A stretch of DNA of 64,000 nt from an uncultured Clostridia bacterium (GCA_947632025.1 CANRNN010000008.1:1-64000); one strand, 5' to 3'; counted from the first letter of the stretch, positions 1-8,934 are shown. Translations and numbers: made by a program. The notes: a model not told the origin generated them from the sequence alone.

Positions 1-88
1 CACTGGACTTCTTCAAACCTGCAACATTGGCATTCAGTTTGTTGTACGCATTAAGTGCGTTCATGTTGTGCTGTACTAATGTTATCAC
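1..88 (-). CDS. Flagellin-like protein, N-terminal fragment (runs off left edge)
   Basis: On the minus strand, reading toward base 1, the frame gives residues VQHNMNALNAYNKLNANVAG followed by LKKSS. This resembles the conserved N-terminal D0 helix of bacterial flagellin (typically M-x-x-QHN-x-x-A-x-N-x-x-x). Flagellins are secreted by the flagellar export apparatus and polymerise into the filament. Only about 29 codons are in the window. The start is uncertain: the codon expected to be the initiator by family alignment (bases 80-82) is ACA. The nearest possible starts are GTG at 88 and ATG at 64, and neither has a Shine-Dalgarno sequence. It may be an expressed gene with an unusual start or a decayed copy. 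The family call rests on a short match. Confidence 0.4.
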   Translation of the reverse strand, partial: MITLVQHNMNALNAYNKLNANVAGLKKSS

Positions 89-149
89 TGAAAATAACAC
101 ACGAAAAAAACGCATGGTTAAGCCATTTTTCGATTTTTGAAAAAATAAA

Positions 150-178
150 AATCCTCGGATTTCGAGAAGATCCGAGGA
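150..178 (-). terminator. Rho-independent terminator, minus strand
   Basis: An 8-bp GC-rich stem (153-160 with 170-177) is followed on the minus strand by a long T-rich run. It lies between the radical SAM operon terminator and the flagellin-like start, so it is a second stop before the flagellin-like gene. Confidence 0.6.
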
Positions 179-293
179 GCAAAATCAACAAAACACAAAC
201 TTTCAGTAAACTACCTTCAGAAAAGTGTGAATTATCTCGCCGAAATTCACCGTTTCAACATAAAAATCAAAAAGCTGTAGTACAACTTTTTCA

Positions 294-321
294 GCAAAAA
301 TCCCGCCGAAAACAGCGGGAT
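294..321 (-). terminator. Terminator of the radical SAM operon
   Basis: The stem TCCCGC/GCGGGA (301-306 with 315-320) is followed on the minus strand by TTTTT. It lies just downstream of the last gene of the operon (stop at 337). Confidence 0.7.
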
Positions 322-336
322 AATTAGGTGCGCAAA

Positions 337-1368
337 CTATAAAAGCGCCGCTTCAATTCCGATAACTCCCGAAATTTCGGTCGGAGAATCCCACACGACC
401 TCGTAAAGCCTGCTTCCGTAACGGACTGTTCTCATTTTTTCCAGCGCGTGCAAAATCGGGTCGTTTTCAAAAGCCCCGCAAATCAGAAGTGAAAAATCGG
501 TTTCAACCGCGCAGGAACGCAGAAAATCCGCGCATAGCTTGTCATTGTTGTCCCTCACATACAAAAAGGACACCGCCCCGTGCCGGATAATTTCTCCAGC
601 TTTTGGAAATTCGGGATACCCGAAAATTTTGGTCGGAAGCTTCGACAAAGCCCGATAAATGCCGCCGTAACCGCACATTTTGTACTGTTTAAGCCCGCTC
701 TGGTCGCCGATAAAACAGCACGCGGCAATTTCGCCGTTTTCCCGTACCGAATAAAAATTTTTCCTGCCAAGACCATCATATTCCGTGCTTGCCGGAGTAA
801 AATTTTTGCTTGAAAAATGCGTTTTCATAAGCTTTTCAAAGCCGTTGAAATTATTTTTTTCGACCGGAATTATCCTCTTTCCGCCGTGGAAACAAAACGT
901 CGTGTAATGTCCGAGGAAGCGGTATTCGGGCATATTTTTTCTCTTTTTTTCAAGCATTGAAATAACTTTTTTATTATCGTCGAGGATCGTTGTGTAGCAG
1001 CATTCGCAGTCGGAAAGCTGTTCTTGCAGAAACTGATACGCTTTTGCTATAAAAGTGATTTTTCCGCGGTGGTCGGGGTGTATTTTAAGTCCCGTGAGAT
1101 ACGCGCATTTTTCGGGCTTTCCGTTCAGGAATTCCGAACGCACGACAGCGCCGCCCACGGCGACTATGCGATTTTCCGTATTATCGCAGATCACGAGTAT
1201 TTTCGCTTGATCTCCGTCAGCGCGAAACGAGTCAAGCGGTTTTTCTCCGCGCAGGAATTGAATGCTCAGATCTCCGCTGAAATTTCCGCTTTCAAAAATT
1301 TCGCGTATGCCGTTGTTGTCGCCGCTTTCCGCAAGCCGCAGTGTGTAGCGGTCATTTTGGAAGTTCAT
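337..1368 (-). CDS. GNAT-like acetyltransferase, last gene of radical SAM/GH3 operon
   Basis: The 343-residue protein has an N-terminal GNAT-like fold. Residues about 75-130 carry the beta4/alpha3 signature with YLTGLKIHPDHRGK, where the family binds the acetyl-CoA pyrophosphate. The C-terminal half (about 170-343) looks like a second, diverged GNAT-like lobe. Such enzymes transfer acyl groups from CoA to amines; the substrate is unknown. The ATG start has AGGAG nine bases upstream and overlaps the end of the preceding radical SAM gene by 17 bases, so the two are probably translationally coupled. No signal peptide is seen, so it should be cytosolic. Position at the end of the cluster suggests a tailoring acyltransferase. 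Confidence 0.65.
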   Translation of the reverse strand: MNFQNDRYTLRLAESGDNNGIREIFESGNFSGDLSIQFLRGEKPLDSFRADGDQAKILVICDNTENRIVAVGGAVVRSEFLNGKPEKCAYLTGLKIHPDHRGKITFIAKAYQFLQEQLSDCECCYTTILDDNKKVISMLEKKRKNMPEYRFLGHYTTFCFHGGKRIIPVEKNNFNGFEKLMKTHFSSKNFTPASTEYDGLGRKNFYSVRENGEIAACCFIGDQSGLKQYKMCGYGGIYRALSKLPTKIFGYPEFPKAGEIIRHGAVSFLYVRDNNDKLCADFLRSCAVETDFSLLICGAFENDPILHALEKMRTVRYGSRLYEVVWDSPTEISGVIGIEAALL

Positions 1369-2698
1369 CGAGATTTTCTCCTATCGGAACATACATTTTT
1401 TGATCTATCTCCTCGCCCAGCCGTAAATTCATCGCCCAGAACAAGCTCCACATAAGCGGGCTTGTTCTTCCCATTGACGCGAATCCTCTGCTTAAAACCG
1501 TTTTCGGAGCGGAGAATTCCTTTCTTGCCAAGCGGCACAGTTCACTAAGTTTTTCGGCTGAAATTTTTTTCGGTTCAAACGAAAGCTCTCCGTAATGATA
1601 ATTTTCCTCCAGCCACCACTTGTCGTAGATAAGCCTGTTATCCGTTTTCAGGCGGTTGTAAAGCGCTGTATTCGGGAATGGCAGAAGATGATTGAACGCA
1701 GCCGTGTAGAAATTATGCTTTTTTGCAAATTCGAGAGCGTCCTCGACGGTGCGCTCGTCGTCGTTGTCATACCCGAACACAAATGTCGCGTATATTCCTA
1801 TTCCCGCGTCGTGAACGCGCTTGACAAGTTCGTCACGCTCTCCGAGGGACAGATTGAACGATTTGTTCATCTGCTTGAGATTTTCCTTGTTGAGGCTTTC
1901 AAATCCGATAAGTATTATTTCGCAGCCGCTTTTTTTCATTGCTTTCAGAAGATTTGGATTTTTAGCCATTGAGAGAGTCCCCTGCCCTGCCCATTTTATG
2001 TTCAGCGGGGTTATTTTCTCAAATAATCTCATAGCGTTTTCGTGGTCGGCGACGAGGTTATCGTCCACGAGAAAAGTATATCTGTGCTTTGATTTTTGGA
2101 TATCATCGACGATAAGGTCGTGCGAACGAGAGTAATATCTGCTGTTGTAAAACCTTGAAATCGAGCAGAATTCGCAGCTGTGTATACACCCTCTTCCCGT
2201 TTCCACAAGTGATACGGGGAGATATTTTTTTCCGTTGAAAATGCTTTTATCCGGTTGTATCTCGTACTCGGCGGTTTCTCCGGTATAGCGTTTTTTAAGC
2301 TCGCCGTGATAAAAGTCGAGCAGCATTCTGCCCCAGACGGTTTCGGCGTTTCCGACTATAACGCTGTCGCAGTATTCTGCGGCTTCTTCGGGACAGAGCG
2401 TGATATGGTATCCTCCCATAACGACGGGTATCCCTCTTTCACGGAATTTCGCGGCTATTTTATAGCCTCGCTTTGCCGTATAGGTTTCGACCGAAATGCA
2501 GACGAGGTCGGTTTTCGTGTCATAGTCGATAAGTTCTGTTCTGTCGTCGAAAAGTTCGGCTGTGACAGTTTCGTTTTCGATTTCGGGCGGAGTCAGCGCC
2601 TTAAGAACGGCAATTGTCAGAGGCTCCATCTTCCATGTGCCTATATATTTCTGTCCCGGTTTTTTCCCGATAGCGGGAACGATAAACGTAATTTTCAC
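1352..2698 (-). CDS. B12-binding-domain radical SAM protein (paralogue 1)
   Basis: The predicted protein has 448 residues. The N-terminal part (about 1-150) has the cobalamin-binding-like Rossmann pattern with GGYHITLCPEE. The radical SAM motif RGCIHSCEFC (CxxxCxxC, for the 4Fe-4S cluster) follows near 180, then FLVDDNLV and the C-terminal PFPNTALY element typical of the BchE/Hpn-like class. A KWWL-x-x-x-YHYG segment is shared with two other genes in this operon. I chose the GTG at 2698 because it has GAAAGGA at good spacing and aligns with its paralogues; a longer frame from 2740 would overlap the gene before it. The usual reaction is cobalamin- and SAM-dependent methylation or rearrangement; the substrate is unknown. 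Confidence 0.8.
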   Translation of the reverse strand: MKITFIVPAIGKKPGQKYIGTWKMEPLTIAVLKALTPPEIENETVTAELFDDRTELIDYDTKTDLVCISVETYTAKRGYKIAAKFRERGIPVVMGGYHITLCPEEAAEYCDSVIVGNAETVWGRMLLDFYHGELKKRYTGETAEYEIQPDKSIFNGKKYLPVSLVETGRGCIHSCEFCSISRFYNSRYYSRSHDLIVDDIQKSKHRYTFLVDDNLVADHENAMRLFEKITPLNIKWAGQGTLSMAKNPNLLKAMKKSGCEIILIGFESLNKENLKQMNKSFNLSLGERDELVKRVHDAGIGIYATFVFGYDNDDERTVEDALEFAKKHNFYTAAFNHLLPFPNTALYNRLKTDNRLIYDKWWLEENYHYGELSFEPKKISAEKLSELCRLARKEFSAPKTVLSRGFASMGRTSPLMWSLFWAMNLRLGEEIDQKMYVPIGENLDELPK

Positions 2699-2709
2699 AA
2701 AAAATCCTT

Positions 2710-4044
2710 TCAGAGCGTCGGAATATCCGAATTGTCGCACATTACCTCTCTGGTAAATTTATGCCACTTGTCGGCATATCCTTTATATCCGAGATTTACG
2801 GGAAGCGCAAGCCACGGGCTGTGCTTGAACGGTGCAAGGCGCTTCATAATATTCCCCGTGGAGTATGTTTCCCGCCAAGCTCTGTCCGTGCCTTCTTCTA
2901 ACTGTTCCTTTGTCATAAGCTTCGGGACATAAACGCAGTGCTGAACGTCGTACATAGCCCAGTTGCGTTCGATTATCCGACCCTCACGCTCCAGCAAAGC
3001 GTAATATTCCGTTTTCGGGAACGGCGTGAGGATAGAATACCGCGGCAGGTCTATCTTCGCTTTTATCACCATTTCCACCGTTCTGTCGAAAACGCTTTCG
3101 TCCTCCTCGTCCGACCCGAACGCGAAGCACCCCTGCACGAGGATACCGCTGTCGTGGAGCCTGTCCATAAGCTCGACATAACTGTCGACCTTGTTCACTC
3201 CCTTGTGGATATATTTCTGAGATTCCTGAGTAATGGATTCAAACCCTATCAGCAAGCCCTTACAGCCGCTTTTCCGAAACAGGTCGATTATTTCGGCGTC
3301 TATCCCCACTGAGGAGGTAACAAGTCCCAGCCAGATGACTTTAAGCGGTATCATCGCTTTGAAAAGCTCCAGCGCGTAATCTCTGTCCGTTAGCAGATTA
3401 ACGTCGGGGAACAGTACATGCTTCGAGTGAAGCGCCGCTATTTCCGCGACGACCTCATTTACAGGACGCTTGTAGACCTTTTTTCCGAACGCCGCGGGAT
3501 ATGCGCAGAAGCTGCATGTATGGCAGCAGCCGCGAATCGCTTCTACCGTATTTATTGTTATGTAGCGTTTTTTGTTGAGAAGCTCCCGACGCGGAAATGG
3601 TCTGCCGTCCATTGTGAAATCGCAGTTCTGGTAGTAGAATTTTTTGTGTTCTTTTTTGAGGAAATCACGCAGAAACTGCGGAAAGGTCTGTTCCGAAAAT
3701 CCGACAAAGACCGTGTCGGCGTGCAGAGCTGCCTCTTCGGGGAGCATAGTCGGGTGGACGCCGCCCATAAAGACAGTCTTTCCCTTTTTCCGGAAGTAGT
3801 CGGCATACGCATAGCAGCGCGGGGATGTCCCCGTAATACAAGTTATCCCGATAAGCTCTGCGTCGATATCGAGTGGTATTTTTCCTGCTGTTTCGTCGTA
3901 GATCTTCACGTCCGCCTCTATATCCTGCGGGATAAGCGCCGCCAGAGTGGTAAGTGTAAGCGGTGCGTAATGCAGCGACTTACCGAAGCTTCCCGAAAAT
4001 CTGTGCATTGCTCCCGCGGGCGCTAAAAGCGCGATTTTAAGCAT
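2710..4044 (-). CDS. B12-binding-domain radical SAM protein (divergent paralogue 2)
   Basis: The 444-residue protein has a B12-binding-like N-terminal domain (GGVHPTMLPEE near 95), then the cluster motif RGCCHTCSFC near 170, a VLFPDVNLLTD strand, and a C-terminal TPFPKTEYY element. Unlike the other three radical SAM proteins here it lacks the KWWL...DYRYG segment. It has instead NWAMYDVQHCVYVP, nearer to the W-x-x-YD-x-x-H pattern of Hpn-type enzymes, so it probably performs a different step. The ATG start has AAGGAAG upstream. It starts one base after the GH3-like gene ends. Confidence 0.8.
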   Translation of the reverse strand: MLKIALLAPAGAMHRFSGSFGKSLHYAPLTLTTLAALIPQDIEADVKIYDETAGKIPLDIDAELIGITCITGTSPRCYAYADYFRKKGKTVFMGGVHPTMLPEEAALHADTVFVGFSEQTFPQFLRDFLKKEHKKFYYQNCDFTMDGRPFPRRELLNKKRYITINTVEAIRGCCHTCSFCAYPAAFGKKVYKRPVNEVVAEIAALHSKHVLFPDVNLLTDRDYALELFKAMIPLKVIWLGLVTSSVGIDAEIIDLFRKSGCKGLLIGFESITQESQKYIHKGVNKVDSYVELMDRLHDSGILVQGCFAFGSDEEDESVFDRTVEMVIKAKIDLPRYSILTPFPKTEYYALLEREGRIIERNWAMYDVQHCVYVPKLMTKEQLEEGTDRAWRETYSTGNIMKRLAPFKHSPWLALPVNLGYKGYADKWHKFTREVMCDNSDIPTL

Positions 4045-4045
4045 T

Positions 4046-5566
4046 TTATTTCTTCCTTTCCGTATCGAAAATATCCGTCCAGCCGCTCTTTAAGGAAAGA
4101 TAGGCGGGCTTGATATCTCCGAGCCTCATTCCCTCCGATGATAATCTTTCAAGATAGACCCGTTCGGGGTCATTGAAAACACGGCATACACCTGCCTGCT
4201 GAAGCTGTCCGAGCTCTCGGCAGTAGTTATAGTGATAGTTTTCCCTAAGGGCGCTGTCAAGCGCTTCGTCGGAAATGCTTTCAGCGTTCGTGTAGAGTAT
4301 GTAGCGCTTCCCTTCGGGTGCTAAAAGACAGAATTTATCCGTTATCCCAAGCTCCGCGCAGACGTTTCTTACAAATTCCTCTGTAAGCTTTTCGCCGCAC
4401 AGGTCGGAGCAGATGCCGCTTCTCCTCATAAAGCGTATCCTCGGCGGAGCGTCTGGGCAGGCTTCTAATACCTTAATTATATCTCCCGTACAATAGCGGT
4501 AAAATCCCCCGCCTGTTGTGACAATAAGCTCGTATTCTTCTGTCGAAAGCTCGTCGGCTGTAAAAATTTTTCCGTCCGAAAGCCGTCTGAATTCAAAAAA
4601 ATGTGACCTCACCGAAAGCCGCGAGCCGTCCTCTCCTACAAGCGGGAACGACGTAAAACACTCCGTCGCCAGCAGCCCCTTCGGCTGAATATAAACTCCC
4701 GAAAAAAGCCTTTGTATCTCTTTTACGTCATCAGCCGCGCTTCCGTCCGCCCAACAGCTTATGATCTTCAGATCGGGGAAGATTTTCTCAAAACGTTTTT
4801 CCTTTGCGTAATTCAAAAAGTTCTTACGTTTGTTTTCGGGTATTTTCTTTGACAGTTCCTCACGGTTTTCCGAAATAAATCCGCACAGTATCGTTAAAAA
4901 CGTCGGATTCCATACCGATATCAGCGAAAGCGCCCCACAGCTTAAAAGCCCGACAGCGGTATTGAAGTAAAATTCCCGCATGCTTCCCGAAAATTTCACG
5001 CTGCCGTCGACGGCGAAAAGCCGCTCCATAACAGCCTGTTCCAGCTTTCCGAAATACGCGGAATCCTCCTCAAAGCCGATAGGTATCCCCGCTTTTGTGA
5101 AGCTTTTTCCGTCGGTCACAGGAGTTATTGACCAATAGCTTTTCCCGTCACAGGCTCCTTTGACATTTGTGTATATATCGCACAGCCACGGTCTTATTCC
5201 GCGCTGAAATTCGGCTTGGAGCGTTTTAGTGTACGGAATGAGCTTTCGCCCGCCCGAAGAGCCGCTTGTCGGCTCGAACAGTATAACGTCCTCGCAGGTA
5301 AGTATTCTCTTTTCTCCGTCGGCGATCTTTTGGATAAACGGCTCGTAGTCCTCGTAGGAAGAAAGCGGTACTTTTTCCGCAAACTCATTGTAATTTTTTA
5401 TTTCCGAAAAGCCGTATTTTTTCCCGTATTCCGTGTTTGAATTTTTTCTCAGGATATTTGTCAGGTATTCCGTCTGGACCCGCTTTATATCATGACAGCC
5501 GACGAATTTTCGGTACTCTTCCCGACAAAGCGACCTCAAAGTCCGATTAAGAAATCCCGTTTTCAC
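4046..5566 (-). CDS. GH3-family acyl-adenylate/acyl-amido synthetase
   Basis: The protein of about 506 residues matches the bacterial GH3 (plant auxin-responsive Gretchen Hagen 3) family. These are ANL-type enzymes that activate a carboxylate with ATP and pass it to an amine, commonly an amino acid. Visible signs are the phosphate-binding segment FEPTSGSSGG near 95, a central LLATECFTS region, and the TTGGGFYRYCTGDI motif near 370-380. The start was set at GTG 5566, where GTGA overlaps the stop of the upstream GNAT-like gene and the N-terminus matches the family. An in-frame GTG at 5626 would add 20 unmatched residues. In context it probably forms the amide bond of the cluster's product. It is cytosolic; the substrates are unknown. 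Confidence 0.75.
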   Translation of the reverse strand: MKTGFLNRTLRSLCREEYRKFVGCHDIKRVQTEYLTNILRKNSNTEYGKKYGFSEIKNYNEFAEKVPLSSYEDYEPFIQKIADGEKRILTCEDVILFEPTSGSSGGRKLIPYTKTLQAEFQRGIRPWLCDIYTNVKGACDGKSYWSITPVTDGKSFTKAGIPIGFEEDSAYFGKLEQAVMERLFAVDGSVKFSGSMREFYFNTAVGLLSCGALSLISVWNPTFLTILCGFISENREELSKKIPENKRKNFLNYAKEKRFEKIFPDLKIISCWADGSAADDVKEIQRLFSGVYIQPKGLLATECFTSFPLVGEDGSRLSVRSHFFEFRRLSDGKIFTADELSTEEYELIVTTGGGFYRYCTGDIIKVLEACPDAPPRIRFMRRSGICSDLCGEKLTEEFVRNVCAELGITDKFCLLAPEGKRYILYTNAESISDEALDSALRENYHYNYCRELGQLQQAGVCRVFNDPERVYLERLSSEGMRLGDIKPAYLSLKSGWTDIFDTERKK

Positions 5567-6255
5567 CCGAGCAGCAGCCTTACCGTTCCGCTTTTTAGGA
5601 ACGTTTTGTCGATCCGCGCCAGACACGCAAGGTCGTTTCCGTCCGTGTGACGGGGATTCTTTTCACAGAAGAATGCGATATCCTTGTTTTTGATACGGTG
5701 AGCATCAACGTCAGCAACCCCTGCCCGAAGCTTGTCCTTTATGTGATCGTATTCGATAACTCCCGTTGCGGAATTGTATTCTTTTGGGTAGAGTTTCAGA
5801 GCATAAGCGTCGATAATCTTCTGTTCGTATTCGGGAGTCGGGGTATGGCGGTTCGGGTAAAATTCTTTCCAGAACGACGGCAGTATACGGTAGGTCTTAT
5901 ATCCCTTGCATATAAGGAACCAGTAGAATTCATCATACTTTTCCGCGAATTCAAACCAGAAATCCGCCCACACTTTGAAGAGTTCCACCTCTCCCCAGTG
6001 GTCCTTGTGGATTATGGTATCGCCCGAAAACATTCCGTAAATTTCTTTCCCGCCGACGTTTACTGACATCACTTTCTGCGTCGTGAATCCGACAAGTTTA
6101 TCTTCTTCGTAAAGCACAAGGCAGTAGTTTTTATCCGCGAGATCTTTCCTGAAAACGGATTCGTCTGTGTTCTCGTAAAATTCCGACATAAGTGCGAACA
6201 TAGCGGAAATTTCCGTTTCCGACACCTCGCTTACAGGTTTGACAAGACCCTTCAT
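5563..6255 (-). CDS. GNAT-like acyltransferase
   Basis: The 230-residue protein has a GNAT-like layout: an N-terminal beta-alpha unit (residues 1-45), then YCLVLYEEDKLVGFTTQKVM as the central strands. A segment near 75-85 (SGDTIIHKDHWGE) stands where acetyl-CoA binds, with an aromatic-rich region after it. The match is distant, so the function is inferred as acyl transfer. The ATG has AAAGGG upstream and starts two bases after the preceding radical SAM gene stops. Its own stop overlaps the GH3-like start. Tight coupling to GH3 suggests the two proteins work on the same intermediate. Confidence 0.55.
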   Translation of the reverse strand: MKGLVKPVSEVSETEISAMFALMSEFYENTDESVFRKDLADKNYCLVLYEEDKLVGFTTQKVMSVNVGGKEIYGMFSGDTIIHKDHWGEVELFKVWADFWFEFAEKYDEFYWFLICKGYKTYRILPSFWKEFYPNRHTPTPEYEQKIIDAYALKLYPKEYNSATGVIEYDHIKDKLRAGVADVDAHRIKNKDIAFFCEKNPRHTDGNDLACLARIDKTFLKSGTVRLLLG

Positions 6256-6257
6256 TT

Positions 6258-7604
6258 TTATTTCCCTTTCTCGTTCAGTCCGAAACGCAAGCCCTGCTTT
6301 TTAAAGACCTCTTTCCGGAAAAGCGGATTGTATACAAGATACGTCATAAGTCTGTACGGAGTCCGCATATTCGTTCGCGGCTCAAAAGCTCTCGTAAAGA
6401 TCGACCCCGGACTGTTAAAGCGCCTGCGGCAGTCAAAAGATATCTCCGTAAGCTCGTTCGGCGTCATATTTTTCGGTACGATGCTGCAAAAGTTAAAGCG
6501 GTAATCTTCGTGCAGCCACCATTTCCCGTCATATAGCAGTCGTCCTTCACGCTTAAGTTTTTCGTAGAGGGGCGTGTTCGGGTACGGCATAAGAATATTG
6601 AACGCCGCGAACGTAAACTTGTTTTTGATAGCAAAGTCGCACGTCGCCCTTATGGATTCGACGGTGTCGCCGTCGTGTCCCACCGTAAACGCCGCCCACG
6701 TCTGCAAGCCCCATTCTCTCAATTGTTCTATTTCGGAAGCGTACATATCGTTCACGGCTTTGCGGTTGGTTCCCTTATTCATACCGGAAATACATTCGGG
6801 AGTTATCGACTCGAACCCGATAACAAGCCCCAGACAGCCGCTTTCCACCATAAGCTCCATAAGCTCCTTGTCGGCGAGCATATCCATACTCCCCTGACTT
6901 ACCCAGTGTATTTTCAGCGGTATAAGCGCCTTGAACAGTTCCTTTGCCTTTTCATGGTCGCATACGATATTATCGTCCACAAAGAAGAGCAGCTTTCTTT
7001 TCTGTGATTTTATCTCTCGGACGACTTCGTCTACAGGACGGCAGAAGTGCCTCGCCTTGAAATAAGCCGATGAAGCGCAGAATTCGCATTTGTGACTGCA
7101 CCCTCTCGAAAACTGCAAAAGCGAGATAGGAAGATATCCTTTCCCCTCGAAAATGTCCCGCCGCGCTATTATGCCCTTTTGAGGGCAGTCGGGCTGCTCG
7201 GCGGCATAACACTTTTTAAGGGAATTTTTTCGGAAGTCCCCGATCATCGTTTCCCAGACGTTTTCCGCGTCGCCTGTGATTACGCAGTCGCAGTGTTCTC
7301 CGACTTCCTCCGGAATAAGCGTCGCGTGCATACCGCCCATAACAACCGTGACTCCTCTTTTGCGGTATTCATCGCTTATTTCGTAAGCGCGCCTTGCCGT
7401 AAACGTTTCGACTGTGATGCCGACAAGGTCCGTAGGCTCGTCGTAGGGGATAGGTTCCATACGGTCGTCGTACATAACCAATTCGATGTCTTTTGGGGTA
7501 AGCGCCGCGAGTATTCCCAGCGGCAGAGGTTCCATTCTTCCCTCGTCGACATACAAACTGTGTTCACGTCTGCCGATATTAGGTTTAATAAGCGTCAACT
7601 TCAT
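6258..7604 (-). CDS. B12-binding-domain radical SAM protein (paralogue 3)
   Basis: The 448-residue protein has a B12-binding-like N-terminal domain with GGMHATLIPEE. The cluster motif RGCSHKCEFC lies near 175, then FFVDDNIVCD and the C-terminal MPYPNTPLY element. It shares KWWLHEDYRF with paralogues 1 and 4. The start at ATG 7604 is supported by GGAGG eight bases upstream; an upstream in-frame start at 7682 would lie deep inside the previous gene. It overlaps the end of paralogue 4 by 20 bases, consistent with coupling. Likely a SAM- and cobalamin-dependent methylase or rearrangement enzyme on an unknown substrate. Confidence 0.8.
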   Translation of the reverse strand: MKLTLIKPNIGRREHSLYVDEGRMEPLPLGILAALTPKDIELVMYDDRMEPIPYDEPTDLVGITVETFTARRAYEISDEYRKRGVTVVMGGMHATLIPEEVGEHCDCVITGDAENVWETMIGDFRKNSLKKCYAAEQPDCPQKGIIARRDIFEGKGYLPISLLQFSRGCSHKCEFCASSAYFKARHFCRPVDEVVREIKSQKRKLLFFVDDNIVCDHEKAKELFKALIPLKIHWVSQGSMDMLADKELMELMVESGCLGLVIGFESITPECISGMNKGTNRKAVNDMYASEIEQLREWGLQTWAAFTVGHDGDTVESIRATCDFAIKNKFTFAAFNILMPYPNTPLYEKLKREGRLLYDGKWWLHEDYRFNFCSIVPKNMTPNELTEISFDCRRRFNSPGSIFTRAFEPRTNMRTPYRLMTYLVYNPLFRKEVFKKQGLRFGLNEKGK

Positions 7605-8904
7605 TGAGAGATCCTCCGAGCGGCTGTCCTTGTTTTTTGCGGATCTCGCGCCTTGAAATAAAATTCGCCAGCAGAAAAACAAGCAGATTCACGGGATGCA
7701 AGTTGTTCTTGTTCCCGAAAAGCCGTTTCAATATACATTTCACGGAATAGAATTCCGTTCTCATCATCAGACACCCGTTTTTAAGCTCGTCGGGCGTCAT
7801 ATTTTTCGGTATAAACGCAGAATCGCCGTAACGGTAATCGTCTGAGAGCCACCATTTTTTGAAGAGCAGGCGGTTTTGTGCTTCCATTCGCCGATAGACC
7901 TCTGTTCCGGGCATCGGGATAAGCGGATTGAAATTTGTCACGGCTAGGTTGTTTTTTATCGCAAAATCCAGCGTCTTTCGGAAAATATCGGCGTTATCGC
8001 CGTCGCAGCCGAGGACGAAAGTCCCGTATATCATCATTCCGTGACGATATATCCCGCTGATTATTTTTTCGTAATCGAGCGCTGCGTTAGCGGATTTTTT
8101 CATTTCGGAAAGGCTTTGGGAGTTCAGGCTCTCAAATCCCATAAGTACAAGAAAGCAGCCCGCCCTTTTCATTTCCGAAAGCAGCACATCATCTCTTGCC
8201 GCGTCCATGCTTATCTGGCAAGCCCATTTCTTTTTAAGCGGAGCTATCGTCCTGAAAAGTTCCAGCGCTGAATTTCTGTCGTAAAACAGGTTGTCGTCTG
8301 CGAAGAAAAATATCTTTTCACCAGAGCGTTTTAATTCTTCAAAAATCATATCCGCGGATTTTCGTCGGACGTTCTTGTACATTGTTTTAATTGAGCAGAA
8401 CCCGCAGTTGAACCTGCACCCCCGTGAGGTCTGATAAATTCCGATGCCGTAATATTTTTTCCGATAAACATCGGGGCAGTCGGGAATTTGTCTTAGCGGC
8501 ACATTTTCAGAGGACAGATATTTCTTTTTCGGAGAACCTTTTTCGCAGTCGGCGAGAAATTCTCCCCAAGTATCCTCCGCGTCGCCGATAAGCACGCTGT
8601 CCGCGTATTTCAGCATTTCGTCGGAGCATACTCCTGCATGGAATCCGCCCATAACGATGATGTTTCTGTCGGTTTTGTATTTTTTCGCGAGAATATAGGC
8701 GCGCTTTGCTGTGAAGGTTTCAACGGAGAAAGCTATGATATCCGAATCAATTTTTTCAGGCAGTTTTTCGGCTCTTTCATCATAGAAAACTATTTCGTGG
8801 CGTTCCGGTGTAAGACTTTTTATTATTCCGAAAAGAATGGGCTTCATAGCGTCGGAGCCGATATGCTCGAACATATTAAGTCTAATAAAAGTAATTTTCA
8901 TCAT
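7585..8904 (-). CDS. B12-binding-domain radical SAM protein (paralogue 4), first gene of operon
   Basis: The 439-residue protein has the same plan as its neighbours: GGFHAGVCSDE in the B12-binding-like domain, the cluster motif RGCRFNCGFC near 170, FFFADDNLFYD, and PMPGTEVY near the C-terminal part of the barrel. It carries KWWLSDDYRYG. The start is one of two adjacent ATG codons at 8904; the Shine-Dalgarno sequence is weak. A strong promoter lies about 30 bases upstream, so this is the promoter-proximal gene of the seven-gene unit. Confidence 0.8.
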   Translation of the reverse strand: MMKITFIRLNMFEHIGSDAMKPILFGIIKSLTPERHEIVFYDERAEKLPEKIDSDIIAFSVETFTAKRAYILAKKYKTDRNIIVMGGFHAGVCSDEMLKYADSVLIGDAEDTWGEFLADCEKGSPKKKYLSSENVPLRQIPDCPDVYRKKYYGIGIYQTSRGCRFNCGFCSIKTMYKNVRRKSADMIFEELKRSGEKIFFFADDNLFYDRNSALELFRTIAPLKKKWACQISMDAARDDVLLSEMKRAGCFLVLMGFESLNSQSLSEMKKSANAALDYEKIISGIYRHGMMIYGTFVLGCDGDNADIFRKTLDFAIKNNLAVTNFNPLIPMPGTEVYRRMEAQNRLLFKKWWLSDDYRYGDSAFIPKNMTPDELKNGCLMMRTEFYSVKCILKRLFGNKNNLHPVNLLVFLLANFISRREIRKKQGQPLGGSLNEVDAY

Positions 8905-8934
8905 TTATACCGTTATTCATAATTCTTTTTTTTC

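Noticed and set aside
55..327. 90-codon plus-strand frame at the left edge
   Set aside because: It runs through two terminator hairpins and the flagellin-like start on the other strand, has no ribosome binding site and a non-protein-like composition.
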